From Kaistia dalseonensis (lineage in GTDB: Bacteria; Pseudomonadota; Alphaproteobacteria; Rhizobiales; Kaistiaceae), in NCBI RefSeq assembly GCF_030814715.1, contig NZ_JAUSVO010000001.1:930001-994000 (forward strand): a stretch of DNA of 64,000 bases, written 5' to 3'. The notes under the pieces were generated by a model that was not told the DNA's origin, ran no database searches, and was given only the letters and a program-made list of their open reading frames with translations. Position numbers and translations under genes: made by a program. Positions 19,268-27,587 of the stretch are shown here, in pieces; within the stretch, counting starts at the first letter, position 1; each line of letters starts with the position of its first letter.

Positions 19268-22200
19268 CCCATTCCCCCGAGTTCCCCGTCTTGGAAGCCG
19301 GTGGAGCCCAGCTTCAGGCGCTGCATACGCTGATCAGCTGCGGCTGGCGCTATGTGACGCGAGCCGAGGCCGATCAGTGGCGTGACGGGCGGCGGACGCT
19401 GCCTTTCCTCGAATCTCAGCTCCGGGAAGATCTGGCGCGGATCAATCGCATTCATGTCGACGGGCGCGCCTATCCGTTCTCCGAAGCGAATATTGATGCT
19501 GCGGTTCGCCGGCTCGCCGAACGCATCCCGGAAGGTGTCGTGCGCGCCAACGAGCGGATGACCGACGACCTGCTGCTCGGCATCGCCTTGCCGCAATCGA
19601 TCGGCGCCACGTCGCGCGAATGGCCCTTCAAGTTCATCGACTGGAACGACTGGCGCGCCAACACCTTTCAGGTGACGAGCGAGTATACCGTCAGCGAAGC
19701 AGGCGGGCCGACCATCCGTGTCGATCTCGTTCTTTTCGTGAATGGCATTCCTTTGGGGATGATCGAGGTCAAGGCCTCACACGTTTCCGCCGACCAGGGT
19801 GTCAGCCAGCAAATCCGCAATCAGAAGGCTGGCGAGGGCGTGCCAGCGCTGTTCTATTCCGCTCAGTTGCTGTTGTCGGCCAATAGCTACGACCCTCGCT
19901 ACGGCACCGTCGGAACGCCGCGCAAGCTCTGGAGCGTGTGGAAGGAACGCGAAGACCCATCAGGCTTCGCGGTGGACGTGGTCAATCGACCGCTCGACAC
20001 CGTCGAGGGCAAACGAGTGGCTCTCGATTTCGCGCCGCATATGAAGCGTCATGACGGCCTGATGGAGGAGCACCGGTTCGTCACCCCCTTGGATGAGACG
20101 ATCGTCGGTCTCTGCCGGCCGGAGCGCTTCATGCGCTTGGTGCGGCGCTACATGTTGTTCGACGGCCCGCACAAGAAGGTCGCGCGTTACCAGCAGGTGG
20201 CCACCGTCGAGACGTTGCTGAAGCGCATTGAGGAGCGTGACGCCGCTGGCCGCCGCCAGGGTGGTGTCGTCTGGCACACGCAAGGGTCAGGCAAAAGCCT
20301 GACGATGGTGATGCTGGCGAAGTCCATCGTGATGGCGCACGCGACGGCGCGCATCGTCATCGTCACGGATCGTACCGATCTCGACGACCAGATCACCAAG
20401 ACGTTCCGTGCCACCGGCCAGGAGCCGAAGCGGGCCGCCACGGGCGAGAACCTGCTGTCTCTGATCGAAGACAAGACCCCGGTCGTCACCACGCTCATTC
20501 ACAAGTTTCGCGCGGGGCTCAACAAGCGGCGGATCGTCGATACGTCGGCTGACATCTTCGTACTGGTCGACGAGAGTCATCGCAGCCAGTACGGCAATCT
20601 CGACAGCTTGCACGCTCGTATGCGCGAGGTGCTGCCCAATGCCTGCTTCATCGCTTTCACAGGCACACCGATCGCCAAGAAGGAAAAGAGCACCTTCGCC
20701 AAGTTTGGCGAGCTGGTTCAGCCTGCCTACTCGATGCGAGATGCCGTTGATGACAAGGCCGTCGTACCGCTCCTCTACGAAGGGCGGGAAGTCGTCACCG
20801 ATGTTGACGACGCGCAGATCGACCGTTGGTTCGAGGTCCACACGCGCGGTCTTTCCGACGACCAACGCGCCGATCTGAAGCGCAAGATGAGCCGTGCCCG
20901 TGAGATCGAAGGCGTGGATTCCAGACTTCAGTCGATCGCCTTCGATGTTGGTCAGCATTTTTCCGCTAATTTCAAGGGGACCGGGCTTAAGGGGCAGCTT
21001 GCGGCGCCCTCGAAGCGGGCCGCCATCCAGCTCAAAAAGCTCTTCGATGACTTTGGTGTCGTCACGACGGAAGTCGTGATCTCCGCGCCGGAAATGCGCG
21101 AGAGTGAAGACGAGGTCGACGAGGCTGATGACGACCTCGTGCGCACCTTCTGGCGCAAGATGATGGAGCGGTATGGGGGCGAGGAAGCCTATAACAGAAC
21201 CATCGTCGAGCAGTTCAAAGGCCCCGGCGATCCCGATATCATCATTGTCGTCGACAAGCTTTTGACGGGCTTCGACGCGCCCCGCAACACGGTGCTCTAT
21301 GTGGCCCGACGGCTGCGGGAACATGGACTTTTGCAGGCCATCGCCCGCGTCAATCGGGTATTCGACGAGGAGGGGGCGCCGGAGAAGCCCTTTGGCTTCA
21401 TCATCGACTACACGGGCGTCCTAAAAGACCTCGGAGATGCGCTTGCGAGCTACGATGCATTGCAAGGCTTCAGCCCGGAGGACATCGCCAGCAGTGTCCT
21501 GGCTATTCGGGAAGAGGCGAACAAGGTGCCGGGCGCCCATGCCGCTCTGCTCGACGTGTTCAAATCCGTTTCGAACAGCTTCGATGCGGAAGCCTATGCA
21601 CGTCTTCTGGCGGATGAAGAGATCAGAGCCGAGTTCTATGAGCGCCTTTCGGCGTTTTCTCGGGCTTTCACGGTGGCGCTTGCCTCTCCGGCCTTTATCG
21701 AGACGACGAAGCCGGAACTGCTGAAGCGCTGGAAGGATGATCTCGGGCGGTTCGTCTCTCTGCGTGCCGCAGTCACGCTTCGTTATGCCGAGCGCGTTGA
21801 TTGGCGTGACTACGAGAAACGCATTCGTCAGTTGCTGGATCGCCACGTCATCGCACGCGATGTCGTAACGTTGGTCGAGCCGTTGAATATATTCGACGAC
21901 ATAGCGATTGAAGAGCGGCGGCAGGAAAAGACCGAAAGCGACGCTTCGGTAGCGGATACGATCGCACACCAATTGACCCGATCGATTGAAGAGAAGTGGG
22001 ATGAAGATCCAATCTTCTTCGAGAAATTCTCAAAACTTGTGCGCGACACAATCGCAGACTTCCACAAAGGGCGGATCGGCGACCTGACCTATCTTTCGAA
22101 GATCAAGGCGTTGCGGGACAAGGTGCTTACGCGGCAGGACGAAGCCGATCCGACGCCAGCCTGCCTTCGAGATGACAGCCATGCCCAGGCGTTCTGGGGA

Positions 22201-22467
22201 TTGGCCAAGCGCAACCTGGATAAGGCCGGCATGAATGATCCAGACTTGGCTGCCGATATTGCTCTGCAGATCAGTCAGATCATCCAGCGTCGGCGCAAAG
22301 TCGGCTGGCAGTATGACCGCGATGTGGAAAACGCCATTCGAAACGATATCGACGATTTCTTTTTCGAGGAGCTGCGGGGAGAACGGAGCGTTCTGATCGA
22401 CCCCAGTGTTCTTGATGGCATCGTCGATGATGTTCTGGCATCGGCACGCGTGCGGCTGGCTCAGTGA
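19264..22467 (+). CDS. hsdR: Type I restriction enzyme R subunit (nuclease/translocase)
   Basis: 1067 residues from the TTG at 19264; ATP-driven translocase that cleaves unmodified DNA at a distance. The N-terminal PD-(D/E)XK nuclease is seen as IRVDLVLFVNGIPLGMIEVK (about 153-172). The SF2 motor has Walker A HTQGSGKS (about 339-346), the DESH box near 436 and the GTPIAKKEKST and KLLTGFDAPRNTV motor motifs. The C-terminal helical region binds the M/S complex. A longer reading from 19033 lacks homology before LTHSPEFPVLEAGG. The TTG overlaps the small upstream ORF, and the stop overlaps the next gene by 4 bases. Confidence 0.92.
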   Translation: MTHSPEFPVLEAGGAQLQALHTLISCGWRYVTRAEADQWRDGRRTLPFLESQLREDLARINRIHVDGRAYPFSEANIDAAVRRLAERIPEGVVRANERMTDDLLLGIALPQSIGATSREWPFKFIDWNDWRANTFQVTSEYTVSEAGGPTIRVDLVLFVNGIPLGMIEVKASHVSADQGVSQQIRNQKAGEGVPALFYSAQLLLSANSYDPRYGTVGTPRKLWSVWKEREDPSGFAVDVVNRPLDTVEGKRVALDFAPHMKRHDGLMEEHRFVTPLDETIVGLCRPERFMRLVRRYMLFDGPHKKVARYQQVATVETLLKRIEERDAAGRRQGGVVWHTQGSGKSLTMVMLAKSIVMAHATARIVIVTDRTDLDDQITKTFRATGQEPKRAATGENLLSLIEDKTPVVTTLIHKFRAGLNKRRIVDTSADIFVLVDESHRSQYGNLDSLHARMREVLPNACFIAFTGTPIAKKEKSTFAKFGELVQPAYSMRDAVDDKAVVPLLYEGREVVTDVDDAQIDRWFEVHTRGLSDDQRADLKRKMSRAREIEGVDSRLQSIAFDVGQHFSANFKGTGLKGQLAAPSKRAAIQLKKLFDDFGVVTTEVVISAPEMRESEDEVDEADDDLVRTFWRKMMERYGGEEAYNRTIVEQFKGPGDPDIIIVVDKLLTGFDAPRNTVLYVARRLREHGLLQAIARVNRVFDEEGAPEKPFGFIIDYTGVLKDLGDALASYDALQGFSPEDIASSVLAIREEANKVPGAHAALLDVFKSVSNSFDAEAYARLLADEEIRAEFYERLSAFSRAFTVALASPAFIETTKPELLKRWKDDLGRFVSLRAAVTLRYAERVDWRDYEKRIRQLLDRHVIARDVVTLVEPLNIFDDIAIEERRQEKTESDASVADTIAHQLTRSIEEKWDEDPIFFEKFSKLVRDTIADFHKGRIGDLTYLSKIKALRDKVLTRQDEADPTPACLRDDSHAQAFWGLAKRNLDKAGMNDPDLAADIALQISQIIQRRRKVGWQYDRDVENAIRNDIDDFFFEELRGERSVLIDPSVLDGIVDDVLASARVRLAQ

Positions 22468-23198
22468 GGATGGCCATGGCCTTGCCGACAGCCGAGCAAA
22501 TCGAGATATGTTGGGGAGAGCGCAGGGTCACTGCGGAGTTGACCCGCACGGTGAGGCGGGCACTGCGCATCGATGTTCGCCCGACGGGAGAGGTGACTGT
22601 CTTTGCCCCGGTTGGCGAGGGCATTGAAGAGATCCGAACCAGGGCGCACCGGAAAGGCGCTTGGATATTCGCTCAGATCGATACCATTGCCCAAAGACCG
22701 AAGGTTACGCCGGAGCGTCGGTACATTTCGGGGGAGACCCATCTTCTGCTTGGTCGGCAGTATCGGCTCTCGGTCGAGGAATCAGGAGACCCTCATGTGC
22801 GGATCGATAGTGGCCGTATGGTGATGGCGGCCCGAGCCCCGGAGGACCAACCACATTGCAGGCGTCTGCTTCAGGCGTTTTATCGACTGAGAGCGCGTGA
22901 GGTGCTCCGGCAACGGTTCGACATCGTCTTGGAGCCGTTTGTTCGTAGAGGATTGAGGCGGCCTTCGCTCGTCATTCGTCCGATGGCAAAGCGATGGGGC
23001 AGCTATACGCCAAGTGGACGTGTCGTGTTAAATATTGACTTGGTGAGAGCGAGCCCGCGGCTGATCGATTACGTGATCTGTCATGAGCTGTCGCATGCGT
23101 TCTACCCCGATCATGGTGATGGATGGCGTGCGTTGCTTGAGACGGTGATGCCCGATTGGGAGGAGCGAAAGGAGGCGCTGGAGGCAGCACTTAGGTAG
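22464..23198 (+). CDS. SprT/YgjP-like zinc metalloprotease
   Basis: 244 residues. The YgjP/DUF45 domain covers most of the protein, with RWGSYTPSGRVVLNIDL and the zinc motif HELSH (about 207-211), followed by a third ligand in FYPDHGDGW. The GTG start overlaps the hsdR stop (GTGA), tying it to the restriction operon. Such metalloproteases are often encoded beside hsdR, but their role there is not settled; turnover of R subunits or of DNA-bound protein are possibilities. Zinc-binding residues look intact. Confidence 0.85.
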   Translation: MRMAMALPTAEQIEICWGERRVTAELTRTVRRALRIDVRPTGEVTVFAPVGEGIEEIRTRAHRKGAWIFAQIDTIAQRPKVTPERRYISGETHLLLGRQYRLSVEESGDPHVRIDSGRMVMAARAPEDQPHCRRLLQAFYRLRAREVLRQRFDIVLEPFVRRGLRRPSLVIRPMAKRWGSYTPSGRVVLNIDLVRASPRLIDYVICHELSHAFYPDHGDGWRALLETVMPDWEERKEALEAALR

Positions 23199-23304
23199 CA
23201 ATGGTGTACCGGAACTCTGCGTTTTGGGCCTTCCAAGTCGAACAGGGTTGCCTTCGACCGGCCGACATCGGACCCGTCATCCTGGTTTCCTCCTCCTCAG
23301 GAAT

Positions 23305-23350
23305 GTGATAAAACCTCTGCTATCTGCAAAATTTGCCGAGGAAACATCAC
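23305..23350. promoter_or_regulatory. Inverted repeat upstream of abiEi-like gene
   Basis: GTGAT-4N-CCTC at 23305-23317 is mirrored by GAGG-4N-ATCAC at 23338-23350, with 20 bases between arms. AbiEi antitoxins are known to bind inverted repeats in their own promoter, so this is a likely autoregulatory operator. Confidence 0.6.
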
Positions 23351-23362
23351 ATCGCTACGGCC

Positions 23363-23974
23363 ATGGATTCTCAACGCGCTCAAGCGCTCAAGCTGCTAAA
23401 GACGTGCCCGATGATGCGGCTGAAGGACTTTGCCGCCCACGGCATCGGCCCGGAAACGCTGGCGCGTCTTGTCCGGGACGGGGCGGTCGTTCGCCCCGCG
23501 CGCGGTCTCTATCAGCTTGCAGATAGTTCGGGGGATGCGGCTCGCATTCTGGCGGAAGCGTCGGTGCTGGTTCCCAAAGGCGTCATCTGCCTGACCTCAG
23601 CGCTGCAATTCCATGAGCTGACGCTGCAAATGCCATCCGCCGTTTGGATGGCCATCGATCGCACCGCCTGGCGTCCCAAGATCGACTATCCGCCTATTCG
23701 CTTCGTGCGCTTCACCGGCCCCTCGCTGACAGATGGTGTCGAGCGACACTCCATCGATGGCGTCGAGGTGGCGATCACTAATCCAGCGCGGACAATTGTC
23801 GATTGCTTTCGCTATCGGGCGAAGGTCGGACTGGATGTCGCTCTGGAAGGCCTGCGTGAGGGACTTCGACAGCGGAAAGTCACGAGCGACCTGCTCTGGA
23901 CCTTTGGGACGAAGGGAAAGGTCTGGTCGACCATGAGGCCCTATGTGGAAGCGACGGTAGCCGATGGCACGTGA
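23363..23974 (+). CDS. AbiEi-family antitoxin / transcriptional regulator
   Basis: 203 residues. An N-terminal winged-helix region (LKTCPMMRLKDFAAHGIGPE to LVRDGAVVRPARGLYQLAD) precedes the AbiEi C-terminal antitoxin domain (LTSALQFHELT; ITNPARTIVDCFRYRAKVG). AbiEi neutralises the AbiEii nucleotidyltransferase and represses the operon; the pair can give abortive infection. The ATG at 23363 starts the typical sequence; a TTG at 23333 would put part of the operator inside the gene. It overlaps the toxin gene by 11 bases. Confidence 0.85.
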   Translation: MDSQRAQALKLLKTCPMMRLKDFAAHGIGPETLARLVRDGAVVRPARGLYQLADSSGDAARILAEASVLVPKGVICLTSALQFHELTLQMPSAVWMAIDRTAWRPKIDYPPIRFVRFTGPSLTDGVERHSIDGVEVAITNPARTIVDCFRYRAKVGLDVALEGLREGLRQRKVTSDLLWTFGTKGKVWSTMRPYVEATVADGT

Positions 23975-24875
23975 ACCCAGGAAAACCGTCGGCGCTTCGG
24001 TCCGGGCTCGTCTGCTCGACCGGTCTCGCGTCGAACGCACGGACTTTCAGATTCTGCTGACGCGCTATGCGCTGGAACGGCTTCTGTATCGACTGAGCCT
24101 GTCACCTCATCGCGACCGCTTCATCCTGAAGGGTGCGATGCTGTTCGTGACCTGGGTGGCAGATCCTTTCCGGCCTACACGCGATCTCGATTTCCTCGGC
24201 TATGGCGAGAACAGCCCGGACGCGATCGGCGCGGTCTTTCGCGAGATCTGCGGGCAGCCGGTCGATGATGATGGCTTGGAGTTCGATATCGGAGCGATTA
24301 CGGCTGTTCCGATCCGAGAAGACATTGAATACGGCGGCATCCGCGTGCGCACCTCCGCGACGATCGCCGGCGCCCGCGTTCCGATTCAGGTCGACATCGG
24401 TTTCGGTGATGCCGTTACGCCGGGTCCCGTCGAGATTGAATATCCGTCACTGCTCGACGCGCCAGCACCCCGCCTGCGCGCCTATCCGGTGACGACGGTG
24501 GTTGCCGAGAAATTCCAGGCGCTCGTCCAGCTCGGTATTGCGAACAGCCGGCTGAAGGATTTCTACGATCTCTGGCTGATCGCGCAGACGTTCGAATTTG
24601 ATCGGGTATCGCTTGCAGAGGCCGTTCACCAGACCTTTGCGCGCCGCGAGACCATGCTTCCGACCGAGAAGCCGATCGGTCTCAGCGATGCTTACGTCGA
24701 AGCTTGGGGGCGACAGTGGAGGGCCTTTCTGGGGCGAGAGCGAATGGCCTCGGCGCCGACGGAGCTGACTGCCGTCGTGTCCGACCTCGCCGGATTTCTG
24801 CTTCCCCTGATCGAGCCTGCTGAAAGAGATCAGCGTTGGAAGCCCAGTGAGGGCTGGAGTGCATCGAATGCGTAG
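23964..24875 (+). CDS. AbiEii-family nucleotidyltransferase toxin
   Basis: 303 residues of the AbiEii/MenA-type nucleotidyltransferase family. Visible motifs are KGAMLFVTW followed by PTRDLDFLGYG (catalytic acidic pair), the central QVDIGFGD acidic strand, the basic EKFQALVQLG and the KDFYDLW block. Related toxins act by transferring nucleotides to RNA such as tRNA ends. Translation is coupled to the antitoxin by an 11-base overlap. It closes the defence block about 250 bases before the candidate attachment repeat. The catalytic motifs look complete. Confidence 0.85.
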   Translation: MAREPRKTVGASVRARLLDRSRVERTDFQILLTRYALERLLYRLSLSPHRDRFILKGAMLFVTWVADPFRPTRDLDFLGYGENSPDAIGAVFREICGQPVDDDGLEFDIGAITAVPIREDIEYGGIRVRTSATIAGARVPIQVDIGFGDAVTPGPVEIEYPSLLDAPAPRLRAYPVTTVVAEKFQALVQLGIANSRLKDFYDLWLIAQTFEFDRVSLAEAVHQTFARRETMLPTEKPIGLSDAYVEAWGRQWRAFLGRERMASAPTELTAVVSDLAGFLLPLIEPAERDQRWKPSEGWSASNA

Positions 24876-25485
24876 CCTGCAGAGCAGCAAGGAACGCGCA
24901 TACGCATCGTTATCTATTGCAGTCAATCGCGAGCTTTTGCGATCGGATCTAGCTAGTTCTCCCGCGATTCGTATATAATACAAACGCACAGATTGATGCC
25001 GCGCACCGCACCACATTTATTGTGGAAATTCAATTGCGTATGAATCTGACGGTATATCTGACGATAATCGTCAATTTCTGCGTTTTAAACTCTCTGAAAA
25101 TTCAAATACTTACCGCTCCAGTTAATCATCGAGTGGGAGTGAAGGGGCGCAGAAACGGCGGCGTTTGGATGCAATCGGCGGCCAGTTACTCGCAAAGTGT
25201 CGCTTGACTGCGATTGATTTCCACCAGTCGCGATATGCATCGACACCTCTAGATCGATGGTCGTGCGTCCCAGGGCACAGGATGTTCCCGTGTGCTTGGC
25301 GCTGGGATGCGTCCATGCATCGTCACGCTACATGCGCGTGATCGTCAATTTGCCGCCCGCGCTCAAAGATGGCGTAATCTGCGTGAGACTTGGCACCTCC
25401 TGTCAATGCCGCGGGTCCGGCGCTGACCTATCTTTCTCACACAAAGGAAGGAAGTCCTTCCTCACACAAGGAAAGAAGGTGACTT
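24876..25485. other. AT-richer non-coding gap with attachment-like repeat
   Basis: About 610 bases without a convincing gene. Bases 24950-25120 are distinctly AT-rich and unlike the chromosomal background. The guaA-like repeat lies at 25128-25142. Near 25430-25480 a TCACACAA-GGAA motif occurs twice just before the SDR start and supplies its ribosome site. Confidence 0.5.
25128..25142 (+). other. Candidate attR core, repeat of guaA 3' end
   Basis: ATCGAGTGGGAGTGA matches the last 15 bases of guaA except for one A-to-G change. It lies in non-coding AT-rich sequence about 18.1 kb from the guaA copy, on the same strand, as expected for the far end of an integrated element. Confidence 0.65.
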
Positions 25486-26325
25486 ATGTTCGATCGCAAC
25501 AAAAAGTCCGCTCTCGTGACGGGAGCCTCATCCGGCATGCGCAAGGAAATCGCAAAGCGGCTGATTGTCGGCGGCTACCAGGTCTACGTGGCTGCCCGGC
25601 GTATGGCCGAGATGGATGATCTGAAGGCGCTCGGGGCGTATCCGCGTCGCATGGACATCGCCAGCGAGGCCGATATCGTTGCGGCGGTCGATACGATGAT
25701 GGCGCAGACGGGCGGCGTCGACGTGCTGGTCAACAATCCCGGCGTCGGTCTGTATGGGCCGATGGAGGAGATCGGTTTGGACGAGGCGCGGTACCAGTTC
25801 GAGGTGAACGTCTCCGGCCCCGGTCGCCTGACTCAGCTCCTGCTGCCAGCGATGCGCGCGAAGAAGGCTGGCCGGATCATCAACATCACGTCGATGGGCG
25901 GCAAGATCTACACGCCCTTGGGCAGTTGGTATCATGCCACCAAGCATGCGCTGGAAGGCTGGTCCGATTGCCTGCGTATCGAACTCGCCCAGCTGGGCAT
26001 TGATGTGGTCGTGATTGAACCCGGCCTGATCGAAACCGGGTTTGGCAATGTGGTGGCGGGTAGCCTCCTCAAGCGTTCCGGCAACGGACCATATGCGGGT
26101 CTGACCCGCGCGGTTGCCGCGGGAACCCGCGAGACTTATGCCAAGGGACGCACCAGCCACCCGCGCGTGATCGCGGACGTGGTTGGCACGGCAGTCGCCG
26201 CCGCACGCCCCCGCACCCGCTATGTCAAGGGCAAGTTCGGCGCTCTGTTGATCGCAATGCGTTCTTGGCTGGGCGACCGTATGTTCGATCGCATCATCCT
26301 CAGTCAGTTGCCGAAGGGCGCTTGA
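25486..26325 (+). CDS. Short-chain dehydrogenase/reductase with altered motifs
   Basis: 279 residues, classical SDR fold. The dinucleotide loop reads TGASSGMRKEI, with Arg where TGxxxGxG has its third Gly. The structural motif NNAG reads NNPG. The catalytic Ser-Tyr-Lys set is retained (NITSMGG, YHATKHA). The changes may weaken or alter cofactor binding. The substrate is unknown. The AraC-type gene starts 5 bases after the stop and was probably its regulator. Both lie between two att-like repeats. Confidence 0.82.
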   Translation: MFDRNKKSALVTGASSGMRKEIAKRLIVGGYQVYVAARRMAEMDDLKALGAYPRRMDIASEADIVAAVDTMMAQTGGVDVLVNNPGVGLYGPMEEIGLDEARYQFEVNVSGPGRLTQLLLPAMRAKKAGRIINITSMGGKIYTPLGSWYHATKHALEGWSDCLRIELAQLGIDVVVIEPGLIETGFGNVVAGSLLKRSGNGPYAGLTRAVAAGTRETYAKGRTSHPRVIADVVGTAVAAARPRTRYVKGKFGALLIAMRSWLGDRMFDRIILSQLPKGA

Positions 26326-26330
26326 GCGTC

Positions 26331-27358
26331 ATGCGGCCCGCTCCCGCCGACCGGTGCAAGGTGCCCCACGGATTGTGGAATGCCGTGGCGGCGATCGGCA
26401 TCCCGCCCAAGGCGCTGCTGCGTCAGGCGCGGCTGCCGGTTACGCTCCCCCAAACCGGGCAAGCCGTTACGACCGCGCAGTATTTCGTGCTGATGCGGGC
26501 GCTGGAGACGCTGTCCGACGATCCGGCGGTCGGCCTCAGGATCGTGAGCAGCGCCGACACAGCGGTGCATCCGCCGTCCACGCTCGCTGCGTTTTATGCC
26601 CGCGATCTGCGCGACGGGATCGAACGGCTGGGTCGGTTCAAGTGGCTGTGTACGCCAGAGATTCTGGAGGTCACCGAAGGCGTGCATGGTGGAGTACGGG
26701 GCAGCGCGGTGGGCATGACCTGGCTTCACGCAAGCGAGGCCGAGCCGGCGGCGAGCGTGGACGCGACCTTTGCCACGCTGATGGAACTGGCGCGGCGGGG
26801 CACGGGCACCGACGTGCGGCCGTTGCGCGTCGACCTTGCCCGGTCGGGGCTACGAAGCGCCGCCCATGAGGGTTATTTTGCTGCGCCGGTCAGGCTCGGC
26901 GCGCCGCGCGACCTGCTCCTGTTCGACGCCGCCGATCTCGACCGACCGTTTCCGGGCCACAATCCCGAACTGCTCGCATGCTGACGCCAGCGCTGGTCAG
27001 CGCGCTTGAGGAAATGCAGGCGCGGTCGCTGAGCGAGCAGGTGGTCCTCGAACTCAAGCGCAGCCTCCCCAGTGGTCGACCGGGCGTGAGCGAGATCGCC
27101 CGTCGGATGGGCATGAGCGAGCGGACGCTGCAACGTCGGATCACTGAGGAAGGTCACAGCTTTCGCGAGTTGCTGATCGAAGCCCGGCGAGAGCTCGGAC
27201 ACTGTTTTCTTCGCGACGCCGCCATCGACCTCAATGAAATCGCCTTTCTTCTTGGCTATCAGGATGTGATCTCGTTTCACCGTCTAAGATCAACAGCCCG
27301 ATCTTGTGATCGGCATGCGAGTCAGCATAGCAAAACTGAAGAATTTCTTTTAGGGTGA
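26331..27358 (+). pseudogene. AraC-family regulator, frameshifted and truncated
   Basis: The first frame (26331-26984) encodes an OruR/ArgR-like N-terminal AraC sensor domain ending PGHNPELLA, then stops. The downstream frame from 26978 continues MLTPALVSALEEMQ and carries the first helix-turn-helix (GVSEIARRMGMSERTLQRRI) and part of the second (EIAFLLGYQDVISFHR). One missing base near 26978 separates them. The usual end of the second HTH is absent: after about 27285 the sequence turns AT-rich and reads unrelated residues. It was probably the regulator of the adjacent SDR gene, now inactive. Confidence 0.8.
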
Positions 27359-27387
27359 AGTTCAATAACTTATGATCAATGCGGACA

Positions 27388-27402
27388 ATAGAGTGGGAGT
27401 GA
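27388..27402 (+). other. Second att-like repeat
   Basis: ATAGAGTGGGAGTGA shares the 12-base core GAGTGGGAGTGA with 25131-25142 and differs from the guaA end at two of 15 bases. It lies in an AT-rich gap (27359-27587) with no gene, about 100 bases after the truncated AraC frame. It could mark the end of a tandem second element. Confidence 0.5.
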
Positions 27403-27587
27403 TTTTTGTCCATCCGAGGATATCCAAAACTACGCCGGAGTTCGACCTAACACACTGATAAAACTAAATATTTTGTTCTCCATCTATCGACGTCTATCGG
27501 TTGGCCGAGACCTAGTCGTCGGCCCCCGGTGGCGGTCGTTGCGAGCGATACGTTAGCGCTCTCTCCCCCGGATAGCCACGGGCCTGA

